A DNA stretch of 64,000 bases from Armigeres subalbatus (taxonomy: Eukaryota; Arthropoda; Insecta; Diptera; Culicidae). The notes beneath the pieces were generated by a model, which worked only from the letters and a program-made list of their open reading frames with translations, had not been told where the DNA came from and did not search any database. This document shows positions 22,720-34,497 of this stretch, one piece after another (the first letter of the stretch is position 1; every line of letters starts with the position of its first letter). The translations under genes were made by a program, and so were the position numbers. Location: NCBI RefSeq assembly GCF_024139115.2, contig NC_085140.1:154468452-154532451 (forward strand), given 5' to 3'.

Positions 22720-22910
22720 GCTGTTCTCCGCAAAACCTTAATAAAATTGAGTTCAAATTCATTAATTCGTTTAAGACGGTGATGATGCTGCTGCATAGTT
22801 TCATATGTTGATTCAATTAATTGAAATTGAAAAAAATAATAAATTTGATAAATCTAGACTAATATTTGAAAAGAGCGTAACAGCAAAAATGATATCGTTT
22901 TGGTTCTTCG

Positions 22911-23378
<468 letters not shown>

Positions 23379-23549
23379 TCTCATGACTCCTATGTTCATA
23401 TCATTGAAAACAAAGCAAGGAAAAGAAATTTGATTGGTTTCCCACATTTATGATGTTCAAAACAGAAGCAACGAGATTGTCTCTGTATTTTTTTCTTTTG
23501 CGATGAGATGAATATATGCTCAGTGAGATAGAAACGGGAACAGTTCCCC
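23379..23549 (-). mobile_element. MITE fragment (GGGGAACTGTTC family)
   Basis: It ends with GGGAACAGTTCCCC at 23549 and is collinear with the minus strand of the 21042-21260 element; the opposite terminal repeat is eroded. Confidence 0.7.
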
Positions 23550-23858
23550 TGATTGCCTTTAGGAAACCCATTTTAGTGGAGTTTTAGAATGCAAGGATGA
23601 GCGCACTGTTGTTGATGCGATTAATTTTATGCTAATATTGATTTGGGATGAGAACATATCATCAACTAGAACAAAACTAACCTTTCAGCTTTCTTTAAAT
23701 GGTATATTCTCACATAAAACGTACACAAATTTGTTGTTGAAAAAATTGCTAAAATTACGTAATATCAGCTACTGATATAAGAGCATTTTAGTATCTCTGC
23801 TAGAGAAACTGGCGGTGATGGGAGTTATGAACACTTGTTGTCTTGGCTTCCGAAAATC
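23550..23858. other. 3' flank of the Ala/Pro-rich gene
   Basis: Contains the 3' UTR of the minus-strand gene ending at 23859. I found no canonical AATAAA in the first 150 bases. Confidence 0.5.
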
Positions 23859-24571
23859 TCAATGATCACATGGTGGCAGTGAAACCAGAGGGGCTGGTGG
23901 TGGTGGTGGTGGGCCCTGACTGTAGGTAACCTGACTTGTGTACGTCACGGGCTGAGGCTGGGCGGGCTGCAGGTATCCAACGAGCTGATAGGAAATTGTT
24001 GGTTCTTGGACGGGAGCAGGCGCGGAGTAGGTAATTGGAATTGGTGCTGGTGGTGGTGGAGGTGGTGGAGCTGCGTACGTGATGGTAGCCGGAGCCGAGT
24101 ACGTAACTGGAGCCGGGGCTGCGTACCTGATTGGAGCGGCATAAGCAATAGGCGCTGGAGCTGGGGCCGGAGCTGGAGCCGAGTATACAATCGGTGCGGG
24201 TTCAGGAGCAGGTACAGCTACGTAGCTTGTAGCATATGTTGGAGCATAGCTGCCGCTTTGACTACCACCCAATAGACTACCCAACCTACTACCGATTCCA
24301 CTTAATCCACCTCCCAACCCACCACCAAGCGATCCACCTAGACCTAATCCTCCAAGGAGCACTGTAAGAAAACACGTGTTAGTTCCTTACGCATTTATCA
24401 CTGGTATCGAATGGTCTTACACAACTTTTTGCCGAGAACTATCGTTTCTGCTCCTTCAAGATCATCTTTCTCTTCAGCCGATTCTATACTTCCGCCGGTC
24501 TTGAGTTCTTGACTTAGCACTGCACTGACCGTCACTAGTACGACTAAATAACTTACTTTGAAAAATGCCAT
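23859..24571 (-). CDS. Secreted Gly- then Ala/Pro-rich cuticle-type protein
   Basis: Two exons on the minus strand, 24571-24421 and 24361-23859, joined across a 59-bp intron (GTAAGA..ACAG, phase 1), give 217 residues ending PPCDH. Residues 1-20 (MAFFKVSYLVVLVTVSAVLS) are a signal peptide. Residues 21-50 are acidic/polar (SAEEKDDLEGAET). Residues 52-85 are glycine-rich (LGGSLGGGLGGGLSG), and 87-205 carry repeated Ala-Pro blocks such as YSAPAP, YAAPAP and ITYAAPPPPP. AAP-type repeats are typical of low-complexity insect cuticular proteins (CPLC groups), so a structural extracellular role is likely; assignment to one group is not secure. A possible donor (GTAAGT) lies after codon 5, but reading through it gives the intact signal peptide. 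A TATA box lies upstream. Confidence 0.85.
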
Positions 24572-24633
24572 TTTCTCTAGAATTCGTTTACTTGGTTCAA
24601 CTCGACGATGATAATTTATGCACTCGGTATCAA

Positions 24634-24670
24634 TGAATGGCCAAAAATCCCGTTTTTGTAGCTATTTATA
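24634..24670 (-). promoter_or_regulatory. Core promoter: TATAAATA and initiator
   Basis: TATAAATA on the minus strand at 24670-24663 is followed by CCATTCATT, with possible start sites at 24638 (CCATT) or 24634 (TTCATT), 32 or 36 bases downstream. The leader to the ATG at 24571 would be about 65 bases. Confidence 0.75.
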
Positions 24671-25499
24671 CGAGGAGTGTTCTTGTCGGATGATTTTTTG
24701 TCTCCATCTCACACACTTTGGCCAAGAAAAAGAGCCAACATCTTTTTATTACATGAATTCTAATTGTTTGATCATATACACTCATACACACGATACGTGT
24801 GTGACCGGCCGGCACGCATGGTGACAAGTGCAAATAAGCACCACGCTGGTCAGCCTCACTAACGGCCTATTGCCGCTACAGGGCTGGTTCAAAATGATAA
24901 CCGGGCAATCGTCAATTAACGGCGTGTGACATTGGTATGGCTCGGCCATCGGCGAGGGTAGAATTTCCTTCAAAAGCTTTTACCACTAGGCTCGAAATCG
25001 ACCTATGGCTGTTTTTGCTGAAAAAGATGATCATTTGAAATTTCAAGTGTGCAAACAAAATGGAAATCGGCTGGAAGTATTCATCTCACACCTAGAAAAG
25101 GAGCGGTTGGATACTTGGTAGCGTCACTGTTTCTAAACCTTACCGATCTATGCATTGATTTGGCGAAAAATATTGTTCTCGTTTGAACTCAGTGGAAGAG
25201 AAAATGAAACAAATTGTACGTTTGTTTTTTCTTGTTTCTTACTGCCAAGAAAACGTGAAAAAATCCTCTATATTCTTTTGGAAATGAAATGAAAAATAAT
25301 CCTTAAATAGTATCTGATTGTTTCAAATAGTTTATAAAATAATTCAGGAGCATCCATGAAGAATAATTCAGAGATCCATAACTACGCTTAAACTCAGAAA
25401 TTAATACGACAATATGTTCTGTTAGACATGGCCAAGCAAAACTATAACATTCTATTTTCGTAAGAATTTTCCTGATCATATGAATCACCGTAATGTTAA
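24671..25499. other. Intergenic, upstream of the Ala/Pro-rich gene
   Basis: Regulatory DNA for the minus-strand gene could lie here. No other gene or named repeat is supported. Confidence 0.5.
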
Positions 25500-25800
25500 A
25501 AAATGTGCATATTTTTTTGCGCAAAGGATTTTCTGAAGGAATTTCCGAAGGCATTGCTGGAGGGTTTTCAGGTTGAACATCAGGAGGATTTTCAGGAGGA
25601 ATTCCTGTAGGAACTTGAGAAGGAATTCCTGTAAAAACTTCAGGATCTGAAGTTTTTTTTTACGCGGTTTTTTTTTTGCGCGGTTTTTTTACGCGGATAT
25701 TTTTACGCGGTACCGACGTAAAAAAAAACCGCGTTATTTAAAAAAAAAAACGACGTAAAAAAAAACTGCGCTATTTTAAAAAAAAAACGACGTAAAAAAC
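25500..25800. repeat. Degenerate GGAATT repeats and ACGCGG/poly-T inverted repeat
   Basis: 25500-25645 is a decayed GAAGGAATTTC-type repeat. 25655-25797 alternates TTTTTTTACGCGG with its complement CCGCGTTATTTAAAA and CGACGTAAAAAAAA around GGTACCGACGT, an inverted arrangement seen again in brief near 54740-54770. Confidence 0.65.
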
Positions 25801-25944
25801 CCAATAGGTTAGACTTAGAAAATTTTATATGTGGGACTTAGAACATTTTTTATGCCGGTGCCTACTGGGGACATAGAAAATTTTAAATTGGCACTTATAA
25901 TGGCCCCGGACACTGTTTGCTAGGTGTTGTTTGTAGGTCATAGT

Positions 25945-26878
25945 ACGCTAGTATATATTGTGATATGGTACATGGTTTTTGTGATATGAAACCAGGAATG
26001 TGTTCCGATTTATGTTCAAGCTCATCCAAGAATCTCCTGAAATAAGGCCTTGAGATCTATGAAATAAGGCCTTGAGATCTATAAAGATCTGTCCTCTTGT
26101 TTCAAATATGGTACATGCTCTGTGTAACTCATAGAATGGATTGTGTTCAAAGCCTAAGTTATTGGTCATCCAAAAAATTCCCGAAGCAAGGCCTTTAGAT
26201 CTACACGCGTAACCAAAGATCTGTCCGCCTATTTCAAATATGGTACATGCTCTGTGTGACTCATAGAATAGATTGTGTACAAAGCCTAAGTTCCTGGTCA
26301 CCCAAAAAAATCCCGAAGCAAGGCCTTTAGATCTACACGCGTAACCAAAGATCTGTCCGCCTGTTTCAAATATGGTACATGCTCTGTGTGACTCATAGAA
26401 TAGATTGTGCTCAAAGCCCAAGTTATTGGTCATCTAAAATCAGAAGCAAGGCCTTTAGATCTACACGCGTAACCAAAGATCTGTCCGCCTGTTTCAAATA
26501 TGGTACATGCTCTGTGTAACTCATAGAATGGATTGTGTTCAAAGCCTAAGTTGAAACAAGCGGACAGATCTTTGGTTACGCGTGTAGATCTAAAGGCCTT
26601 GCTTCGGGAATTTTTTGGATGACCAATAACTTAGGCTTTGAACACAATCTATTCTATGAGTCACACAGAGCATGTTCCATATTTGAAACAGGCGGACAGA
26701 TCTTTGGTTACGCGTGTAGATCTAAAGGCCTTGCTTCGGGAATTTTTTGAATGACCAATAACTTAGGCTTTGAACACAATCTATTCTATGAGTCACACAG
26801 AGCATGTACCATATTTGAAACCGGCGGACAGATTTTTGGTTACGCGTGTAGATCTAAAGGCCTTGCTTCGGGATTGAA
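25945..26878. repeat. Inverted array of about 132-bp units
   Basis: The left arm (about 26040-26552) has units beginning GCCTTTAGATCTACACGCGT at 26191, 26323 and 26451 (spacing 132 and 128). The right arm (26554-26875) carries the same units on the other strand. The join falls at different points of the unit, giving a long hairpin with a loop of about 75 bases. In most units one frame stays open over 44 codons and encodes IFGYACRSKGLASG and LGFEHNLFYESHRACTIFE; the longest open run is 25948-26433 on the minus strand. One right-arm unit has a stop and one left-arm unit is shifted. Confidence 0.85.
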
Positions 26879-26899
26879 TTAGGATTTACAACATGGTTA

Positions 26900-29740
26900 G
26901 CCTAACCACTGATCGTTTCCAAATTATCCATAGGGATTCTATGAGCCTGGCAAGCTCGTGAATTCGGATTCTCATGTTTAGTGTGGAAATGTTTTCAATA
27001 ATTAGGCTTGTCCATGAATTAATCTAAATATCTGGATATGAATTGTAACTGATTCGTACTTAGTCGAAAGGATTTGGATCGAATTCGGATTGAGATGATT
27101 GCATTTGAATATAAAATTGATTTCGGATTGGATGTGGAATAGATTTGTATTGAATATAAAATTGAATTTAAACTGAATTCGGATAAGGTTTGAACTAAAT
27201 TAAGGATTGATTTTGGAATTGTTTGATCGCGATCTCTTGTATTTTAATTCATTTAGTATTGATTTACGATTGAGATGGATTTGAATGGATGGTAACTTAG
27301 CCTTAGCCTAGTTTGATTGAATTTGAAATTGATTTAGATTGCATGTGGACTAGATTTGTATTGTAATTAGATTGGATTAAGATTGAATTAAGTCGAATTT
27401 AGTTGTAGTTTTAGTTTAATTTGAATTGGAATATATACCGCAGGAGGTCTGAATAAAGATGAAGATAGCTCTCCGGTAGAGAAATAAAATAAGAAGACTC
27501 CGGTGGTGGAAGACGAAGAATAAAGACAGATCAACGAAGATAGACAGGTTCTGAAATGAGTTTAGAATTAGATTTTAAATATGGTCCTTATCGAAATCAG
27601 GCAAAGATTTGATATGGAGACATATGTTTGGATTACAAATAGAGTATTGTATTCGGTTTTTAAATTCTTTAAAAAAATTATACCGCTATTTGAGTTGGAA
27701 AATAAAATCATTTTGATTAGAAGCGACTTACAAACGAATTTAATAACTCTCTTAGATATCGAATACATGTGATACTTTGCACTGGAATCAGATTAGATAC
27801 GGATTGAATTGGAATGGGACATGGATTGGATTTGATTGGTTTTGGAATGGACTTGGAATAGAGAGGGATTTGGTGTGCATGGATTTGGATTGGATTATAT
27901 TTGAATTGGATTGCATTTGATCTGGATTGGATTCAAATTGGAGTTGGATTGAATTTGAATTGGATTGTATTTAGATTGCATTGAACGTGGAATAGATTTG
28001 AATTTTATTGTATCTGGAATGGATTTGGATTGTATTTGCATTGAAATCGGATCCAATATAATTCTTTTTGGATTGGGGTAGATTGGATTTAAAGTGGATT
28101 AAGATTGGAATAAAATTGGAATCGATTTGAAACGAATTTGTATTTGGACTGTAATTGCAGTGAAATCGGATTGGATTTTCATTAGATTAGATTTGGATTC
28201 GAGTTGTATGGATTTGGATTGGATTTTCATTAGATTAGATTTGGATTCGAGTTGTATGGATTTGGATTGGATTTGAACTGGATTTGAAATAGATCTGGAT
28301 TGGATTGGATTGGATTTGGATTGGATTTGGATTAAATTAGAATTGGACTTGGATTGGATTTGGATTGGATATAAATTGGAATGGGATTGGTTTTGCATTG
28401 AATATGGATTGAATTTGTTTTGCATTTGGGATTGGAGTTAAATTTAATTTGAATTGGATTTGGATTTGCATTGCGTGTGGATTGGATTTGGATTGAACTC
28501 CAATTGAATATGGATTGGATTTGGAGTGGAGTTGGACCAATTTTGGATTTGGATTGGAATTGTATTGAATTTGCAATGAAATTGGATTGGATTTAGATCA
28601 AATTTGGATTGAATTGAGATAGCATGTGGATTGGATTAAATTTGAAATATACTCAAATATGATTTTTATTTGGATTGGATTTAGTTTGTATTTGCATTGA
28701 AACTGTACTGGATTTGGATTAAATTTGGATTGGATTCGAATTGGATTCGGATTGAAGTTGGACTTGATTTGTATTCGATTTGGACTGGATTGGATTTTGG
28801 ATGTGAATAGGATTTTGAATGGATTTGGTTTAGATTGAATTTGGATTAGATTTGTATTGAATTCCTATTGGATTAGAATTGGACTTGGATTGAGATTGGA
28901 CTAGATTAGATTTAAATTGCATTTGGATTGGATTGAATTTGCAATAGATTTGAATTGGATTGGATGTGGTTTGAATTGTGATTGAATTTGGATTGGATTT
29001 GGATAAGATTAGATTGTATTTTAATTGAATTTGGATTTCAATTGTATTGGATTGTATTGAATTTTGATTGGATGTGATTTGAATTGAATTTGGATTGCAT
29101 CTGGGTTGGATATGGATTGAATTATTGAATTTGTATTGGATTTGGGTTGTGTTTCAATTGGATTTTGATTGGATATAAATTAGATTTGGATTGGATTTGG
29201 AATGGATTTGGATTGGATTTGGATTGGATTTGTATTGGATTTGGATTGGATTTGGATTGGATTTGGATTGGATTTGGATTGGATTTGGATTGGATTTGGA
29301 TTGGATTTGGATTGGATTTGGATTGGATTTGGATTGGATTTGGATTGGGTTTGGATTGGATTTGGATTGGATTGGATTTGGATTGGATTTTATTTGGATT
29401 TGGATTGGATTTGGATTGGATTTGGATTGGATTTGGATTGGATTTGGATTGCATTTGAATTGGATTTAGATTGGATGTGAATTGGATTTGGATTGGATTT
29501 GGGTTGGGTTTGGATTGGATTTGGATTGGATTTGGATTGGATTTGGATTGGATTTGGATTGGATTTGGAATAGATTTGTAATTTGGTTGGATTTAGTTTG
29601 AATTGTATTTGGACTGAATATCGATTTGGGTTGGAATGATATTTGATTTGTATTAGATTAGCGTTGATCTGTTGGTTTTTTATTGGATTTTGAATAGGAT
29701 TTGAATAAGTGAAGGTATTCTATCCTAATTAGAATACCAA
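26900..29740. repeat. GGATTTGGATT array (11-bp core) with degenerate flanks
   Basis: Near-perfect 11-bp units (TTTGGATTGGA) fill about 29180-29460 and 29480-29570. The 2.2 kb to the left and a short stretch to the right are a decayed form of the same motif. The plus strand is almost free of C. Since three units make 33 bp, all three frames give the same peptide (DLDWIWIGFGL), so the open frames at 28099-29480 are not genes. Confidence 0.95.
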
Positions 29741-30235
29741 TTGAATAAATAATAAAAAAAATCCCATGTTGTACAATGTTGGATGTTGAAAACGTTTGAA
29801 AATGAAATACTAATAAGTTGGATCCTGAAGATCATAAAAAAAATAATAACATAGAAATAATATTTAAATGTACATTAGACAACACTGTCACATCTTAGAG
29901 AGTAGAGGTGAGCGGGATTGTAGTGGTAGCAATGAGGTTATTTAAAAAATATTAAGAAATTAATGTTAAGCAAAATACAATATTATTTAATGTTATACAT
30001 CTTTGCATATCACAAATTCTTGAACATGCGATGTACCAAGTTATGAAAGCTCAGTGCGTATTGCTGACAATTCGCCAAAATGTAGGCAATTATATTGCAA
30101 CTAATGAACTTGAAGGCATTAATGGTAAGACATGGCAACAAGGTATGAATGGCACGAATGTTAACTCATTACTAATGGACCATGTCTCATATGTCCATAA
30201 ATATGAGTAAAAAGGGTAAAAATGTTTCGAATTTT
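29741..30235. other. Intergenic, nothing recognised
   Basis: No supported gene or named repeat. Confidence 0.5.
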
Positions 30236-30560
30236 GGGCCGATGTGTTGGAACGCATCGAAGGTGGGACGTACACCTGGGCGGAGGCTACCGTAGCGTAG
30301 TGCCCATTCCTGGACCAGGACCTACAGGAGTAGGTCCAAGCGGCGGAGGACCTACAGGAGTAGGTCCGTGTTCCCGGTGGCATTGGTAGGCAGCGGGTAA
30401 GCGGGTGGCACCGCCCCTGCTGGTCGAAATGTCGCCGGAGGTAGCAGTTCCCGATGACGATTAAGTCAGAGAGCGGGTAGAACTGCTCTCTACTTAAATT
30501 GTCGTTCGGAGGTAGCAGCATTAGCTCCGATGAGGAGCTTTGGTTGGTCTGGTCGCGACA
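30236..30560 (+). other. GC-rich island with Gly/Pro coding-like stretch and small hairpins
   Basis: This island stands out from AT-rich surroundings. One plus frame reads HLGGGYRSVVPIPGPGPTGV followed by a second GGGPTGVGP unit, then stops at about 30384. The DNA contains a 30-bp duplication (about 30320-30370), each unit holding the hairpin GGACCTAC-AGGA-GTAGGTCC, next to TCCTGGACCAGGA. It may be a relic of a Gly/Pro-rich protein gene or of a retroelement leader; I cannot decide. The minus-strand 143-codon frame across it has no domain. Confidence 0.35.
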
Positions 30561-31654
30561 AAATTAATTCATGAAAAAATTTTACTTAGGTCCTTTTGAA
30601 AAGTTAAGCGAGATATATAAACAAGTGAACAAAGTGAAAGAATTCCCCGTAACGCACTATGCCAACGACGTCGCCGGTTTCAACACTATGCACGTCGTCG
30701 GTAGCGTCGTATGCAAGCAATCATTGATCAGCAGCAGACAGTGATGTCGATATGAACTATTGTGAAATCATAGCGGAAACATGTAAAATATCGATTTAAT
30801 TAATCAATCTTTTCCTAACGCATTATGTATTGATGCAATAATAATACCTTATTGATTTTGTTTTGGGGTGCATTGTTAAAAATTGAAAAATCGGGGCAAA
30901 AAATGATCTTGTTATTGGTGCGTTTGAGCAGCTGGCAACAACAGTTGAGGATGTAAACATAAACAGCCAGCATCGTGAAAACATAATTCATAAATATTCA
31001 CCTAAACCAAAGAAAAACTGATGCTTTTCTGACAAATTCCATCAGTTAATCCCATGCTTAGACCGTATTGATTAATACTGCTTCTAAATTGGGCTGAATT
31101 CTTCCGAATGCGTGCAATGTTTACTGTTGTCGGATGTTAACAAAAAATTAATCCCACGTGTATGCTTACTAAATTGGTATTGGAAGTGTCCACCACTACA
31201 AATCCGTGGTTGATGATTTTTATGACACAATCACATTGCAATTTGAGTGTCACAACGCTTCACCTTAATACCCATCCGTGTCTTTTATGTTTTCATTTTC
31301 CTTTAGCGTAAATATAAACACCAGTTTGACAGTTTGTGTTCGAATGTATTGGTGAACCTAGGTTGGATCTGGATAAATCGGCAGAGCGAACCTCATTCAT
31401 TTTGGGTCGGATCTGGTGCGGATCGCGATCCAACCTGAACGAATAACCGAACGTTTTGACAGCTGTTAGAGCGGATCCAGTGCAGAACAAGGTTCGACCC
31501 AGCAATAACCGAAAACGACATTAGTTCACGAATTCATGAACGCTTTTTCTGCGTGCAGCTCGTGTGTGTTGCGGCAGCTCTAAACGTTTGCACCATTGAT
31601 CTTGCAGCGTTACAATACCGAATCCACGGTCCTTAAGTACGTCGGCGAGTATGC
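30561..31654. other. Intergenic with a solo MITE end
   Basis: About 31515-31555 (TTCACGAATTCATGAACGC) matches the right end of the palindromic element at 32670-32868. 31360-31500 contains GGTTGGATCTGG and its rough inverse ATCCAACC, possibly part of the same decayed element. No gene is supported. Confidence 0.5.
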
Positions 31655-31870
31655 GTGTGCTCCCAATGAAGAAGAGAGATGAGCAATGGGAAGTTAGAAG
31701 TGAGAAATGAAATGAGGAATGAACAATGAGAAGTGCGAAGTGAAAAGTGAGAAATGAAAAATAAGGGGTGAGAAGTAAGTAGTAAGTCGTAACATTTCTC
31801 CCTTTACATTCGCTGCTCATTTCTCACTGCGAAAAGTGAGTCGTGCGAAGTGATGGGTGAGAAGTGAGAT
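31655..31870. repeat. Purine-rich GAAGTGAGAAATGA repeat
   Basis: Irregular repetition of GAAGTGAGAAATGAAA-like words over about 200 bases, with one short stretch in which the strand composition flips (31793-31830). Confidence 0.75.
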
Positions 31871-32669
31871 TTCTTTTTGTACAACTGATGGCTACAGTCA
31901 GACTGATGGGGTGAACATCCTAGTAGGCTAGATCTACCAGTCGTGGCTATAGCACCAGTTATGGCTCTAGTGGATTATACACCAAGTGGCACATCACATT
32001 ACCACAAAACGTTTTCTGATCAGTGAACCGTATTCATATGACACGAAAACAACTTTAATGTCCTCCAAATCAAGAAAATAATAATTGTAAAAAATGATTT
32101 TGCCTAATTTTTGTCATCCTTTGCACCAGTTGTCGCACTAGTGGTCCCATTATGGCCAATACCATAAGAAAACAATGGGATTTGCCATCATAGAAACCAA
32201 AATTAAGAATAGTGCCACAACCAGGGTAGAAATATTTCACAGTCAATGCAGTGAAATACATGGATCTCAGTAAAATCTGCTGTCGCCTTCATCGCCGCCG
32301 TGGTGAGTGCGACTGGGTGCAGCCGAAAAATCATTTCCAACACCGACTATTCAATTTCGCATTCAGCCACTCACAAGTCGCTCTGACATGCTGCTCAGTT
32401 CGCGCCTTACCGTATGACTGGGAGTGGCCCATTTAAACGCGTGGTGTATTTTTTCAATTTGCTGGGTGAATGTGTACATTTTACTGTGGTAAATTTCATC
32501 TTCGCGGCGCTGTGGGTGATGTGAGTTCTGTTGTTTACTTTTCTGCCTCTCCGGGAACGTGAGGTTGATTTCAAAGCAGGAAGAAAATAAAAAAATGATA
32601 TAAAAAAACATCACCTTCATCCAGTGCTGCCGAATATTTACAACCCTGGCCACAACTGGTACATGCGTT
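31871..32669. other. Intergenic, no supported gene
   Basis: Short overlapping frames only. Nothing recognised. Confidence 0.5.
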
Positions 32670-32868
32670 CACGCAAAAAAAGCGTTCCCGAATTCGTGAA
32701 CCGGCAAAAATACACCGTGATTTAATTCATGGATTCGGGAACACCAGTCACGTTTTCCAGAACGTTCCAGAAAACGTGACTGTGTTCCCGAATCCGTGGC
32801 TGTTGTTCACGAAAAAATACACCGTGAACTTGTTAGTTCACGAATTAATGAACGCTTTTTTTTGCGTG
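32670..32868. mobile_element. 199-bp palindromic MITE
   Basis: The ends CACGCAAAAAAAGCGTTC and GAACGCTTTTTTTTGCGTG are inverted repeats. The centre (32731-32795) is a second, nearly perfect palindrome around AACGTT with arms such as GATTCGGGAACAC. It is non-coding. A solo end lies near 31515-31555. Confidence 0.8.
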
Positions 32869-33139
32869 TTCTTATTATGGATTAAGCAATTTTGGGTAAT
32901 ATCACGAATTTTAATACGGTTTTCACATTTGTTATAAGTAGCAGGAAGGGAAACCTTTCGCATGACTTATCAACAGCACCCATATGTCTTTTATTTATAT
33001 TTTTAAAAATAGTTGCACTTAGTTATGGCGACGATTGGTACAAACACTCTAGCTATAGCTTGTATCTTCAAAGCAAAAGTTCACATTACATCCTCCATTA
33101 GAACATTGTCGCATCACAGCACATAAGTTCATTGGAAAG

Positions 33140-34003
33140 TACTTCGGATATAAATCCAAAAATTCATTTGGAAATTCCTCAAGATATTCGTCAGAAAATT
33201 CGAAAAAGGAATTCTAAGAATTTAGAATTTCCCTAATGAATTCCTTCAGAAATTCTTTCCGAAATTTATCCAAAAGTTCCTTCAGAAATTTCCTTGAAAA
33301 TTATTTCACGGAGTCTTTTGGGAATTTCTACAGAAATTCATTCTAAAACTTTTTTAGGAATTCCTTTGAAAATTCCTTCAAGAATTCCTTATAAAATACC
33401 CATGAACAATCTTTCAAGAATTTCTATATTAATACATTCGGAAATCCCTTTAGTATAAATCCTTCGGAATTTGATTTAGTATTTTTTTAAATTACTTCTG
33501 GAATTTGTTTTAAGAATTTGTAATAGAAATTCTTCCAATAATTCCTTAAAGAATTTCTTCGGAAATCGCAGGAAAATATAGGAACGCAGTCGCACATTCC
33601 GTTAACAACTCTTCCAGAAATTCCTCCTTCCTTCAAGAATTCTTTTGGGAATCTCTTCAGAAATTCTTTGGGAAATCTTCGAAAATTTCAGTTGTTAATT
33701 GCTTAATTTTTTTTGTCGATTAAGCGTTTTTAACCGTTGATTAAGCGTTTTTTTAATTGAAAATAATTTTAACACTAAAATACCTTCCTTCAAATTAGAA
33801 CTCTTTCCGGAATTATTGCTGCAGGAATTTGTTTATGGTTTACTGAAGGAATTTCCTATTGACTTCCTGGAGGAAGTTCTAAAGGAATTTCTGAAAAAAA
33901 AAAATAACAAAGGCCAGGCCTTTCCGGATGTTCAAATTAATTCCTGGTGGATTTTCTAAAGAAATTTCCGAAGAAATGCCTGGAGGAATTTCCAACTCAA
34001 TTC
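33140..34003. repeat. Degenerate GAAATTCCTT repeats
   Basis: AATTCCTTCAGAAATTC-like words recur irregularly for about 860 bases. The same word family appears at 806-1740 and 50130-52500. No coding potential. Confidence 0.7.
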
Positions 34004-34357
34004 TTGACACGGTGTCTCTATGGGAAAACATTATTTTTCAAAAATCAGTATCTCTGAAACACCCACCATGTGAAAGCATACGCTCTCCTCTTTCATATAG
34101 TGGGTAAAATAAAATGTTCTATCGGGGGATCTAGAACAATTTTTATTTTTTTCACCATTTTTGGTGCAAATTCCATAGAAATCCCAAATGATAGCCGATT
34201 TAACCCCCCCCAAAAATGTATGGAAAAATGACCTCCGATAGAACATTTTAAAAATGCACTTACGTGAAAGAGAAAATCCTATACTTTCGTGTAGTGAGTG
34301 TTTTAGAGGTACTGATTTTTTGAAAATAAGCCTCTTCGGACAAACACACCGTGTTGA
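34004..34357. mobile_element. MITE of about 350 bp with long TIRs
   Basis: The left end TTGACACGGTGTCTCTATGG and the right end ACACCGTGTTGAA are inverted copies, and similarity extends inward through AAAAATCAGTATCTCTGAAA and its complement near 34300. It lies inside the degenerate GAAATTCC repeat tract. Confidence 0.75.
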
Positions 34358-34497
34358 AGGAATAATCAAAAGAGAACCTGAAATAATTTCCCATCCCGAT
34401 TTTGGCAACACCCGTTTTTGGTAACATTTTCATCCCGATTTCGGCAACAATTTCAAAAATATTTTCAGAGCTTTAATTTTCAGAGCTAAAATCTTTT

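Noticed and set aside
28099..29480. Open frames repeating DLDWIWIGFGL or its antisense
   Set aside because: They arise from an 11-bp repeat in which three units restore the frame, so all three frames give the same peptide.
30090..30521. 143-codon minus-strand frame
   Set aside because: Composition follows the GC-rich repeats and there is no domain; the opposite strand gives a more protein-like Gly/Pro stretch.
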